Shown: positions 43,990 through 54,211 of the stretch, piece by piece
Position numbering within the stretch: position 1 is the stretch's first letter
Layout of the letters: each line of letters opens with the position of its first letter
NCBI RefSeq assembly: GCF_000003195.3
Contig: NC_012876.2
Span: forward strand, 64,970,407 to 65,034,406
Source of the DNA: Sorghum bicolor
Lineage: Eukaryota; Streptophyta; Magnoliopsida; Poales; Poaceae
Length of the DNA stretch: 64,000 nucleotides
Direction of reading: 5' to 3'
Translations under genes and position numbers: made by a program
The notes under the pieces: model-generated
Told to the model about the DNA's origin: nothing
The model's input: the letters and a program-made list of their open reading frames with translations, nothing else
Database searches by the model: none

Positions 43990-46954
43990 TCACTGCCTCC
44001 TAGTCTTACCCTTACCCTTGTGGCCAAGAGCATCGGTGCCTGGAGTGTACCTACAAGGCGAACGACGTCGCCTTCTTGCAACCTGCGTAGGCTGAGTAGA
44101 AGGAGCATCAGGAAGCTGAGATAACCCAAGCTCGTCATAGTCACGCTCCTCGGCCACCCCCTCTTCGTCCTCATCATCATCGCTTTGAAAAGTGTCCATA
44201 GTTGGCCGAGACGAGCTCTGTCCTCCAGATCCTATAAACATTGTTCAAATTATGTGTGCACTTAATTCATTATCTCATACCATGAAAATTGCTCAGTTCA
44301 AATAAACAACAAATTTAATAAAATTATACCTCCCAAAGAAGATGTACCATGCACAACAGGTGTGTTGCATTGTCGTTCCTGTGGCACATGAACATTCATC
44401 GCAGCACTAGTACCGCAACCGCACCGAGCTGCAGCACGCCTAAGCCTACGTGCTAGTCTCTATTATGCAAAGATTAAAATTCATATTGTTAGATATATGA
44501 TAAATGAGGGTCGTAATACTTGTTCTTAGATAAATTCGATGTCAAGTACTTACTCCAAGAAAGTTGTTTAGTGTGTGTTCGTCCACACCTGTTCTTGGAA
44601 ACCGTTCGATGTCAAGTACAGATTGCTTTATTGCGTTGCCCTATAAGATAAGACATGTAATAGTTTATATAGGTGCAATTTATAAAGTGGAAAGGACAAC
44701 AATCGTACAATTGTATAGTGGAAAGGACATGTACCACTCGGTCCAAGACAGGTGCTGCCTCGATAAGTGTCCCTTGTCGTGCTGCTAGGTCGTAGGAAGT
44801 GTCCTCATCCTCAGATGATTCAAGGTACGCATAATCTGCTTGGGTCCACTGAATTTTCAACCTTGTTCGTGTAACACCTAGGTACCAAGTAAGGTATGCA
44901 CGAAAATTGTAGTTGGTATGTGGTTGCTCATTTTCGTAGAGGTTGTCATGAAACTGGTCCCACACCTCTATGTACTGACGATGCAACGTTTCAAACTCAA
45001 CTGTCTTCTTTTGCTTCTGACGATCAATCCTAAAATTAAATATTAAAGATGAAAATAATAACACAGATTTAACAACATTGATTCTAAAACTCAGTACGGG
45101 GTTAAAATATTGAACTAGCAACATGAATATAGTAGGTATGAAAATACGATGGAAATGACTAAGGATATAAATTTCAGCAAGCATGGATCTGCAATAGCAC
45201 ATTTATAAATTTCAGCAAGCATGGATAGGCACTAAGCATGTAAATTTCAGCAACATTTATATAAATTTCAGCAAGCATGTAAAAAGTACCAACATGCATA
45301 TAGGGGGTAATAAATTTCAGCAAGGATTTATATTGGACCAAGTAGCAAATAAATTTCAGCAATCATGTAATTTTCAGCAACATTTAAGGTATTGAACTTT
45401 GAATAAATATTGAACTTTGAATAAATTGCAGTCAACATATCTATCAAATGCATGGAATAAATTACCAAAATAACTTACTTGTGCAGCTCCACGGAAGTAT
45501 CAAATGGAGGGACAGGCCATTGCTGGCACAAGCCAAATTGGCGGGCAACTCGATTTGGAAGGTGCCACTCAACAGCATAGAAGCAAATCAGAGGGCAGAT
45601 CATCAAGTACAAGTCTTCATCCTCGCTACACATGCTGCTTACTCCAAGATGCAGCGCATCATTCGCCGTGTACGGCTCCCAATTAACCTGCAAACATAAG
45701 ACATGTATATGGCAAGTTAGACAAACTATCGAGCATACAATAAACAAGAACTACTGCATTTTACTCACCATGGAGGGCCTAAGCGTGTCGAGCTCATTGG
45801 CATACTGTACGTACGCACGTGAAGTCCTGCTGAAGGCGACTTTCGCCTGGTCCCAAAGATGGGCAAACGTCGGACGGTGACGAGGGTTGCCCACTGCAAA
45901 CCATTCCCGAGGAGCGTCAACTATGGGCCGTCCAACTGGAAGACGAGCCCACATCCAAAGCTGCAGTAGGTAAACACAACCACCAACGGAAGAACTACTT
46001 GCGGTCCGACGACACGCCTCACAAAGGCTACGGTATAGGTAAGCCAGCACTCCCGAAGCCCAGCTGTAAGTACCTGAAACCGTTGCAATCAATTTAATCA
46101 ATGCATACGTAAACATAAGAAACCCAATTAATAATAACTGTGTAAGGGAAAAGTACCTGTGGTGTCCCAGTCAGTGAGGCACGGGAGGTACATCCACGAT
46201 GCAGTGTCCCCTGTCGCGTCAGGGAAAAGAACACACCCAAATAGGTGCAAGATCCAAGCTCTACAGTAGTAGGCAACTGTCTCCTGGTCCGCATGTGCCG
46301 GACAATTACCAAAGCTCTGCCTAAGCCAAGCAATTGGTACCCCAGTGGTGCGCTGCGTCGGTGCCTCCGGAGGAAGTGGTCTTCCAAGGAAGGCCTCAAC
46401 TCTGGCCCTCCAACCATCGGGCCTGCAGTGTCCGATAACTGGACGACCTCTAACACTCAAACCCAGGATCTTCTGAGTGTCCTGGAGTGTAACAGTCATC
46501 TCTCCACAAGGTAGGTGGAAACTATGAGTTTCTGGCCTCCACCTACAATTTAAAGAACATTGTTGTTAGGGTTTTCAGAAAGATAGATAAAGTTTGTTCA
46601 AAAAAACATACGATTACTATAGATAAATGGTGCACCTGTCAACCAAAGCTGTGATCGCCGCGGGGTTAATTGGAGGCAACCCACGACGAACCTGATACGA
46701 TATGACATCCAGGCCAGCCCTCTGCAGCAGAGGTGTGTACCTGTCGTCATACCGCATCTCCTCGAACTTGTCATGTGTTCGAGGTCGAAGCGGGGGTAGT
46801 TCCTGCAACCATACAATCAAGTTATTTAATGCATAAGTACACAAATTAATAATAAATGAAAAGCAAAGATCAAAGTAAGTACCGCCCCCTCGGCAGTGAG
46901 TCGTCCTCGGTGCTTCACCTCGTAGTATGGATCCAGGAGGTGGAACTGCTCCAT
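43990..46954 (-). CDS. Plant mobile domain (PMD / MAIN-like) protein, 630 aa, nine exons
   Basis: Exons: 46954-46883, 46802-46636, 46542-46157, 46073-45769, 45687-45479, 45029-44735, 44640-44554, 44459-44330, 44231-43990; all phases match. The protein starts MEQFHLLDPYYEVKHRG. PMD signatures follow: PRTHDKFEEMRYDDRYTPLL, ETHSFHLPCGEMTVTLQDTQ, then KILGLSVRGRPVIGH, with TVAYYCRAWILHLFGCVLFP, GVLAYLYRSLCEACR and CVYLLQLWMWARLP. PMD proteins include the Arabidopsis MAIN/MAIL1 group, which act in silencing and genome stability; PMD genes are also found within plant transposons. The C-terminus is low in complexity, with an acidic stretch (DDDEDEEG) and a basic tail. It follows the transposase on the same strand, 139-166 bp after the transposase coding end. 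Confidence 0.85.
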
Positions 46955-47092
46955 CCTATAAACAAATTTGATCCATTAGTTAGTAATTAAGCAGAAAAAA
47001 ATAATACATTACAATGTCATTATATTAAACAAAGGAGCACTAGAACATGTATGTCTGCCAAAAAGTAAGTTGCATATGAAAGTATTTAACAA

Positions 47093-49884
47093 CTAAAGTA
47101 CATAGAATATTAAGTGCACCTGACTTAGCGGCCAATGGCAAGTACGTGAGTTGTGTCCAAGTCTACCACATTTGCCACATTGATTTTGCTCGGGGTCAGT
47201 AACAAACGGGGTTGCTCTCCCTCGCCTCGTTCTACCTGAAATCTGGTCCATGACCATCTTATGCCTCGTACGCTTTCTGGTTCCACGTTTGTTCCAGCGA
47301 GCACCTGGATCTGCAATGTACCTTGGGCCAATGTATTCTGGCCACTGCCCCTCATCTAGGAAAGGCTCAAAACGGGGCGACCAAGTTAGCACAAGGCTAT
47401 CAACACTCAACTCCCATGGTATCTTGGTCTCGTAGTCAAAGTTGCGATGCCTAGCTGCTGCAATATAGTGAGAACAAGGAGAGTGGTACTGTCTTGGTCT
47501 CCCACATCCACATGAAAAATCAGTCAGGACAACAATATAACTCCTTGATGGTCGGATCTCACCATCTGACGTTGTACCACCCCTTTCAGTGACCTGGTAC
47601 TTGCCAGTGGCATGGTCAAAACACTCTATGTCATGTGTTCTAGCCCTTTCCTTTGCCTTGTCTAGGTGCTTCTTAGCTCTAGGTGCCCATTTTATATTAT
47701 TACTCTGTAATTGCAATGCTTGAGCATGTCTATCGTTGAACCAGGCCACTAGTCTATAAAAGGTAAAAGATACAATGGCATTGACTGGCATGGCACGTAT
47801 ACCCTTGAGCACACTATTAAATGACTCTGCCATGTTGCTAGTCTGAAACTCGTACCTCCATCCACCATTATCATGGGCTCTTGTCCATTTCTCAGGTTCC
47901 CTCATCAAACCTAGCAGCCACTGCCTACCTTCTGCATTTGTTGCGGTTTTTAACTGCTCCAACTTCTCCTCAAAAAACGGCACCTCAAGCATTCGAGCAA
48001 CCTCCTCGAATAGAGGAAAGTTGTCCTTCGTACCATCTTTCCGAAGTAAATTCTCTGCAAGGTGTCTAGTACACCAACGATGGTGCAAAGGTGCATAACC
48101 AGGAATCTGCTCCTGTACGGCACTGAGTATGCCCTGGTGCCTATCAGATATGACACCAACCTCCCTATGTGGGCCAATGACATGTATCCGAACAAGGCGC
48201 ATGAACCAACCCCAGCTGTCTTTGTTCTCTCTCTCCACCAAAGCAAAAGCCAAAGGAACCAATGCGTTGTCAGCGTCACAGGAAATGGCTACCAAAAGAG
48301 TGCCCATGTACTTGCCAAGCAGAAAAGTACCATCAATTGATAACACTGGACGGCAGTGCCTAAAGGCCTGGACACACTGTGGAAAACACCAGAATGCACG
48401 AAAGAATATCTGCCTCCCATTCCTCCATTCATTAGGCTTCGGAATGTACTCGTAATGCATGCCTGGATTAGCTGCTTTCATTGCATTGAACATTGCTGGC
48501 AGCTGCTCGTATCCCTCCTCCCAGTCCCCATATATCATCTTCCAGGCCCTTTGCTTTGCCCTCCATGCTTTGCCATACTTTATGTCATATTTAAATATCT
48601 TCTGAGCCATGTCCATAATTGTTCTGACCTTCAAGTTGGGCTGACCCTTTAAAGTTGTGCATAACGTACTAGCAATAAGTGTAGAGGTCAACTGTCGATG
48701 CTTCTGTTGAAGGTCAGTCTGGGCACAAGTGTGTGGACCTACAATTTTTGTGATCTTAAACTTCCCGGTGGCCTTTTGTTTACGAGCACAGACCCTCCAG
48801 TTGCAATCTGACATCTCACACACAACCGTGTAGCGGCGCTCAACATGGGAGTGCATCACCTTGAAGGGTCTTTTACGTATTACAGAATATTGTTGCAACC
48901 ACCTTCTTAAGCTGGGCAAATCATTAAAGATCATGCCCTTCTGAATTTGCACACTCTCACCAGGCTCAGAAGCCTCCAGCAGCTCATCATCTCTTCCCTC
49001 TGCATAAGCATTTTGAGAATGACTGAGGTCACTAAACTCGTGAACTAGTGGATCACGATCAGGACAAAAACGTCTGATAAGCTCCATTTCTTGTTCACTT
49101 AAAGGTGCAACTGGCCGGTCATCATCGGAATCAACAGCTCTAGCTGTGCCATAGGGCTCCTCATCATCCTCAATATTAACATCCAAACTATTAGATGCTA
49201 TAAAAGCTGCGTCAACATTAATTGTTGGAGGCACAGGATGACAACAATCATTACTTGGATTGTCACCTACAACAAAACCACAAATATGCATACAATTGAG
49301 ACAACTAAATCGAACGAAGGAATGCTAACAAAATGAATAATGCAACTACGCCACTTACATGGAATTGTCTGGGTCATAGGGGTATGTACGCAGCCAACCT
49401 CATTGGGACCGGATTGAGCATCAGGAACGACAACCACATCTTCCACACCCACGTTCTGAATGGGTATCAGAGAAGCTGAGGGTGCCGGATTGTCCACTAG
49501 AGGGCCAATGGGTGGTTGCCAATTAAGAGGAGAATCCACTAGAGGGCCTGGCTCCTTGGACAAGTTGCGCACAACCAAATCCAAACATTTAAACTCACTC
49601 TTCATGACAGTTTTGACATATTTGTCCCATTGAACCTCGGATACAATTGGGACCAACCGCCTAAAAATTGTACCTGACCCGCCATGGTGAATGACCCCCT
49701 CAACTAAGATTTCTTCTTCATTCAAATTACATTTAAGCTCATCACGAGCACTACCCATCAATTCAGAAAACAAGGGCCGCTCATCAAACATCAAAGGGAC
49801 CGTTTGCATTCCAACAAAATCAACATTGCCAAACTGATCTTTCTCCACACTTCCTCCATGATATAGAGTTACTAAATTGTCCAT
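47093..49884 (-). CDS. mudrA: MURA-type (MULE) transposase, two exons, about 899 aa
   Basis: Catalyses cut-and-paste transposition of the MULE. Exon one is 49884-49359 (donor AT|GTAAGT) and exon two 49266-47093 (acceptor TTGTAG); the phase agrees. The N-terminus (MDNLVTLYHGG) is followed by an acidic linker, then a MuDR-type DNA-binding domain (FNDLPSLRRWLQQYSVIRK, CEMSDCNWRVCARKQ, GPHTC). The DDE core has D in LSIDGTFLLGKY, D in VISDRHQGI and E in SNMAESFNSVLKG. A SWIM finger follows (CGCGRPRQYHSPCSH), and near the end a CCHC knuckle (CGKCGRLGHNSRTC). All expected residues are present and there is no internal stop. An alternative 3' splice from 47120 is possible (CAG|GTGCAC). Confidence 0.93.
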
Positions 49885-50400
49885 CTAATTGATATACAAA
49901 ATAACCATGTGACTAGGCATATAACTAATACATATAAAACACCTAACAATGTATGTAACTAACTAACACGAGTACTACTATATAACTAAATTTACTAACT
50001 AACTAGGGTATATTATTCTTCATGTACTTGGATTTGGGATTGCTAATATATAGATATATTTGCTAATATACAACTAATAGACTTATATATCTCAATTTAG
50101 TAAAGAAATTAAAACAATTAATAACTACATTACCTAAATTAGATTAAATAGTTAAACTACGATAAATTAGGAAACAGAGAAACCAATGTGAATTCTGCTA
50201 AATTAGGTTCGATATTTTGGCTTCTAACTAAATAAAATCCTAAACTAGCTAACTAAATAAATTACTAATTGCTAACTAACAAAATTTAGGCTTCTAACAA
50301 AACTACCTAAACTTGCTATTTCAGTTTACTAAGTATTCTAAATAAATTAGTAACTCAATTATTATGTAAACTAGAATAACTAATTTCAAAAAAAAACTTA
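49885..50400. other. AT-rich 5' region of the MULE transposase gene
   Basis: Very AT-rich, with repeated CTAACTAA-like units. It presumably contains the promoter or a 5' intron; no feature can be pinned down. Confidence 0.4.
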
Positions 50401-50581
50401 CATCCCGCCGCTGCAGCAGACGGACGCAGGGCAGAGGGGCCTCAGGCTCGTGACCGCCGGAAGAGGGGAAGCCACCTGCTCCCTGCCCCGTGACAGCCAA
50501 ACGCCGGCGAAGGCGGCTCCCTGCTCCCTCGACGACGAAGACGGCGGCGGGTGGAGGGAGCAGCACCGGGGGCCGAGGGCG

Positions 50582-50723
50582 CCCTGCGCGGCGCGGCCGG
50601 AGGGAGCTGCACCTGCGCGGCGCGGCCGCAGGGAGCAGCACCCTGCGCGGCGCGGCCGGGCGGAGCAGCACCTGCGCGGCGCGGCCGCAGGGAGCAGCAC
50701 CCTGCGCGGCGCGGCCGGGCCGG
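50582..50723. repeat. GC-rich minisatellite inside the MULE
   Basis: A unit of about 29-30 bp (CTGCGCGGCGCGGCCGCAGG followed by GAGCAGCAC) is repeated about five times with small changes. Long frames across it on both strands are composition artefacts. Confidence 0.75.
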
Positions 50724-50929
50724 GGCACGCGCGCCGAGTAGGGGGACGGGCGGGGCACGCGGCGAGCGGGGATGGAAGGGGAGCGCGGCGAGCAGGCGGC
50801 GGCGGCGGCGAGCCGGGAGCGCGGCGGCGGCGGCGAGCAGGGAGCGCGGCCGCGGTGAATAGAGGAACGCGAACAGAGGAACGTGAGCCGCGGCCTGGGT
50901 ATTCAAGGGGTCGACGCCAGGATCTACGG

Positions 50930-51182
50930 CGCCGAGCTCGGCGCCGAGATCTGTGGCGCCGAGCTCGGCGCCGTGATCTGTGGCGCCGAGCTCCCTGCCA
51001 CGTCGGATCCACGACAGAAGGCAGCCAGGGGCCTCGGCGCCGTGATCCAGGGCACCGAGACGTGAAACCTCGGCGCCATGATGCATGGCGCCGACCCCCT
51101 GGGTCCATTTCTGCATTTAAGTTTTCCAGGGGTCCAATTGTGAACTTTTTTCAAAAAAAGGGCCAAATTGTAAAAAATTGGG
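50930..51182 (-). repeat. MULE right terminal inverted repeat
   Basis: Inverse of the left terminus with few mismatches, ending GTAAAAAATTGGG. It contains the same GGCGCCGAG units. Confidence 0.9.
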
Positions 51183-51191
51183 CCGAGGCTA
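51183..51191. repeat. MULE target-site duplication, right copy
   Basis: CCGAGGCTA, identical to 41023-41031. Confidence 0.95.
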
Positions 51192-51708
51192 CAGCTGCCT
51201 CAAAACTCATCAGGAATTGGCGGGGGTCAGCTTTTCCGTTGAACTTGGGGAGCGTGATTGGTTTGTAGGTCGCCGGCCAAGGTGAGGTTTGCAATCCTTC
51301 GGATAAGGGGGAACGAAGGTCCAATGTGCTCCCCAGCGCGCCGCCGTAACTTGTTAGCTGCGCACTTACTGACGGTCCGGCGCCGGGTCGGACAGCGGGT
51401 TGGACCGTTGGCTGTGGAGGTTGCATGCTAAGGATCTCCGCCTGCAAGATTGAAAGCTGCTGCCTGATCTCGGCTGCCTGCGTTGCAGCTACCGCTGCTT
51501 CTTGGCTGGCGGCGTAGGCGGCAGCGATCCGGTCTCGCTCCTGCTGAAGGTTCTGCAGCTGCGTCTGCAGTGTCTGGAGCTCTTGCGCGGCCGTGGGTTG
51601 CGCCGGGCCTGCGGCGGGAGAAGGTTCCTGGCTGGGATCCGGCTGCTCGTTTCCCGGCTGCTCGCCCTCAGAGCCTTCCCCCTCTACGGTCGCATACGTG
51701 CTCCGCAT
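51183..51708 (-). pseudogene. gag: Gag N-terminal part of the Retand-type element, cut by the MULE
   Basis: A start at MRSTYATVEGEGSEGE (ATG at 51708) fits a Gag beginning after the primer site, although the frame is open from within the LTR. A Gln/Glu/Pro-rich region contains a coiled coil (ELQTLQTQLQNLQQERDRIA). The gag domain begins with PITLPKFNGKADPRQFLMSF, just before the MULE border. The continuation lies at 41031-40787. Confidence 0.85.
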
Positions 51709-51798
51709 GGCCCTTCTCGGCCTTCCCCTCCTGGGGGGCTCTGCCCGAGGTCTTGTGGTGCTAGTCTCTTTCCAGCCATCGTAGGTGATCCTTCGTGG

Positions 51799-51815
51799 CC
51801 CCACGGTGGGCGCCA
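51799..51815 (-). other. Primer binding site of the Retand-type element
   Basis: On the minus strand TGGCGCCCACCGTGGGG begins one base after the 5' LTR. The position and TGG start are as expected for a tRNA primer site; I do not assign the tRNA. Confidence 0.65.
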
Positions 51816-51816
51816 A

Positions 51817-52601
51817 TGTTGGGAAAATGCTCTCCGCACTTCCCAGCAATACGGTGGATCGAGAACCTTCTCACACGGTGCCGTGAGAGGTTTGAGCGCT
51901 AACAGACAGTGAACTCAACAGTAGGTGAATACAGTGAATGCGTTCTCTGTCTATTAATGACGGCATCGCGCCCTTTATATAGGGCTCAGAAACCGACCCA
52001 ATGACGTTTACAAAAATGCCCCGTGACGGTGGGGGAATATCCCAGCATATTCTCCTATTGCGGTCTACTGACTCTAAGCCACTTGTGTAATTTCACCTCA
52101 CGATCTCCACGCGTGTCTCCTGTCTAGGGCTTCAGCAGATCGGAGACGCAGATCCTCCGCCTGATCGCGGATCCTTCGACACTTCAAGCGTCGGAGGTTC
52201 TTCGGCTCGGGCGCGTCGGAGGTTCCTCGGTTTAGACGCCGTGGAGGTTCTCCGGGCCGCTTGGTCGCCGATCCTTCGACGCTTCTTCGTCGGAGGTCCC
52301 TTGTCCCGGACGCGTCGGAGGTTCTTTGCCTCCGGCGCGTCCTTAGCCATCCTCAGACTTGGGAGGGTTGGAGGTTCCTCCTTCCTCTGCTTGTTGGCCT
52401 CCGACGATGTCAGTCCCTGCACACACTTAGCAAGACAAGTCGAGTCATCAACGCCAGTCTCTTTCTAGGGTCCTCCACGCGCATTCCCACGGAGGTTTCC
52501 TTGGCGAAGGATATCCTCCGACCCTTCGGGAGTCGGAGGTTCCTCGGGCAAAGGGTATCCTCAGACGCTACCAGGGGGAAGGATGCGGCCATTCCCCAAC
52601 A
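51817..52601 (-). repeat. 5' LTR (minus orientation) of the Retand-type element
   Basis: 785 bp and nearly identical to 28970-29756. It contains the TATATAAA box (51974-51981, minus) that would drive gag-pol, and the CGTCGGAGGTTC motif cluster (52189-52330). Confidence 0.92.
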
Positions 52602-52772
52602 ATATGTCTTGTAGGCATTACATGTTTCCAGATTTAAATAACCACTAACTTCAACCCTGATTACTTAGTTATACTCATCTGACAACTAACATTAGAACTC
52701 AAACTCAAAAGTTAATTTGGCATATATACATACTGAAAAGGAGTGTTGACTTGCATATTACTTAAACCGTAC

Positions 52773-52875
52773 CTGTGTTGTTTGTGCAGGTTCACGTCCA
52801 GAAACTCCTTGTAGGCGTCACAATACGTCTGCAGAACGCCAAAAAGAAATGGCAGATGAAGCCCCCAATCCTGGA
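52773..52875 (-). pseudogene. Unidentified captured exon in the Helitron
   Basis: An acceptor (ACATTAG) and donor (CACAG|GTACGG) bound a clean frame reading QDWGLHLPFLFGVLQTYCDA and YKEFLDVNLHKQHR. It looks like a real exon, but I do not recognise the parent protein. Confidence 0.45.
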
Positions 52876-52997
52876 CTAATGTACACAGAAAATGATCTTA
52901 GATTCCTCTACTTCTCACTGGAGATAGAAAAACCAGAAGGGACTTACGACACGCACAGGCTATGCCAAACAACAAAAAACAAGCAATGGAACTCCAT

Positions 52998-53480
52998 TTA
53001 GTTTTCAAAAATTGTCAAAGAACAAGCAATGGAACGCCCAGGGCGTCGTCGTGCGCTTCGAAGGGACGGCCCAGGGCGTCGTCGTGCGCTTCGAAGGGAC
53101 GGAGGATGAGGGACGCCACCGTGCGCCACTCGGAAGCGAGGCCCTGCTCGGCATGGCTGGATGCCCGCCGCGGTGCGGATCTCCTGGAGGAACTGGCGGC
53201 AGTGGCCACAGGGCATACGGCGACGGCGCGCAGCGCGGACTCCCCCGCGGCGGCGGCGGAGACGCGGCCGCTGGCGCCCAGCCCCACGGCGCCCACGCGA
53301 AGACCAGAGATCGGGACGCGCCGCGGCCGCCGCCGCCGCTGGCGCCCAGCCCCACGGCGCCCACGCGAAGAGATGGGGACGCGACGCGGCCGCTGGCGCC
53401 CAGCCCCACGACGCCCACGCGAAGACCCGAGATCTCCAACGACGAAGGGAAGGGGATCAGAAGGAGGGGAGAAGGCGAGT
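52998..53480 (-). pseudogene. Captured, rearranged cytidine deaminase fragment
   Basis: Cytidine deaminases bind zinc through a C/HAE motif and PCxxC. Here one frame reads GESALRAVAVCP, and the neighbouring frame continues PCGHCRQFLQEIRTAAGIQ, which is the PCxxC segment of plant cytidine deaminase. Further on, EWRTVASLILRPF and DDALG resemble the C-terminal part of the enzyme. A small deletion shifts the frame at the VCP/PCGHC junction. The upstream part encoding VGAVGLGASGRV is repeated about three times (GGCGCCCAGCCCCAC units at about 53271-53420), and a 40-bp unit (CCCAGGGCGTCGTCGTGCGC...) is doubled at 53038-53100. The first zinc-ligand region is missing, so this is a nonfunctional capture. 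Confidence 0.7.
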
Positions 53481-53780
53481 GAAGGGAAGGGGACTCACAC
53501 TCCTCCCGCGACACAACCGGCGACGAGGGACTTGCAGATCACAGAATGGGATCGGAGGTCTGGCTCTGGTGCGCGAGGCGGCTCTGGTGCGCGAGGCGGT
53601 GATGCGGGGTGGGATCGGGGTCGCTGGTGCTCACGGTGGGAAAGGGGGAGGTGATCACGGAGGGGGTGGGGGGGTTTCCAAATAAACCCCGCAGCGGACG
53701 CACGGCTGACGGGCAGGCTGACGAAAACCAAAACCGCACCAAACAAATGTCCCAGTTTTAGTCTTTTTAGTTGTAGGAGA

Positions 53781-54211
53781 TTAGGGAACCAAGAAAGAGA
53801 CAAAAAAAAAACAAAAAGGCTAAAGAAAGCAATTATAAGTGCAGAGTTGAAGCCATTGATCAAAAGCTTGGGAAGATCTTGAACTGACTCGATGTCTGAG
53901 CATCTTAATTTCACTAACAAAAACTCTTCTGGCTGCCACAAGCTCCGGTTGAACATTGTTAAAAATGAAAGCATTCCTTGTCTTCCAGATTGCTCAACAA
54001 ATCAGGATTATTGCCTCCAAGAAGAACTGAGAGTAGACTGTATTTTTGAGAAAGGCCATAACATTTGGAAACTCAGAGCCCGACGGGATGTGGACCCCTA
54101 TAAACTCCCAGCACTGCTTTGCAAATTCACATTGTAGGAATAGATGGTGAACTGTTTCTTCATGGTTGTTTTCTGAACACAGCACACAGTTGAAGGACTG
54201 CAATTGCATAT
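53781..54211 (-). mobile_element. LINE remnant, zf-RVT and C-terminal part
   Basis: On the minus strand the sequence encodes NCVLCSENNHEETVHHLFLQ and CEFAKQCWEFIG, the zinc-binding region at the end of plant LINE reverse transcriptases. Frame-broken remains follow (WKTRNAFIF-like, SSQAFDQWLQL-like). Together with 18720-18831 it forms one LINE split by the Helitron. Confidence 0.65.

Larger units (their letters stand above)
41032..51182. mobile_element. Mutator-like element (MULE) with transposase, plant mobile domain gene and two GRF-like genes
   Basis: 10,151 bp. It begins CCCAATTTTTTACAATTTGG and ends with the inverse. Terminal inverted repeats of about 250 bp are nearly identical and contain several GGCGCC motifs. 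The 9-bp duplication CCGAGGCTA flanks it. Cargo from left to right: a small GRF-like gene on plus (41556-42283), a second on minus (43406-42729), a PMD gene on minus (46954-43990) and a MURA-like transposase on minus (49884-47093). All four can be read with consistent splice phases and without internal stops. Intact termini, a perfect duplication and open genes suggest a young, possibly autonomous element. Confidence 0.95.
28970..52601 (-). mobile_element. Tat/Retand-type Gypsy LTR retrotransposon, minus strand, interrupted by a MULE
   Basis: The LTRs begin TGTTGGGAAAATG and end CCATTCCCCAACA. The 5-bp target duplication is ATATG (28965-28969 and 52602-52606). In minus orientation the order is 5' LTR, primer site, gag, protease, RT, RNase H, integrase, a long 3' region with genes on the opposite strand, polypurine tract, 3' LTR. 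Without the MULE and its 9-bp duplication it would be about 13.5 kb. A large region between pol and the 3' LTR with antisense coding is typical of the Tat lineage (Retand, Grande). LTRs of 787 and 785 bp differ at about three positions, so the insertion is young, yet gag and pol carry stops and frameshifts. Confidence 0.93.
18832..53780 (-). mobile_element. Helitron, gene-capturing, expanded by two nested LTR retrotransposons
   Basis: In minus orientation the 5' end reads TCTCCTACAACTAAAAAG (from 53780) preceded by A. The 3' end reads GCACGCTACCTAG (to 18832) followed by T. CTAG fits the CTRR rule, the A/T flanks fit Helitron insertion, and a 5-bp-stem hairpin lies 8 nt before CTAG. Subtracting the LTR elements and their duplications leaves about 5.8 kb. 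The flanks join into one LINE. A Rep-protein relic lies near the 3' end (19010-19240), and exon-like pieces from several host genes lie in the sense orientation of the element. Together these are hallmarks of a grass gene-capturing Helitron. The 5' end is less certain than the 3' end because Helitron 5' ends carry little signal. Confidence 0.75.

Noticed and set aside
46954..47120. A possible fusion of transposase and PMD by splicing 47120 to the acceptor before 46954
   Set aside because: The acceptor is plausible, but the joined reading frame does not match the PMD frame, so two separate genes are preferred.
50321..51268. Long GC-rich frames on both strands at the right end of the MULE
   Set aside because: They run through the minisatellite and the TIR, and the low-complexity Ala/Arg/Pro products differ in every frame.
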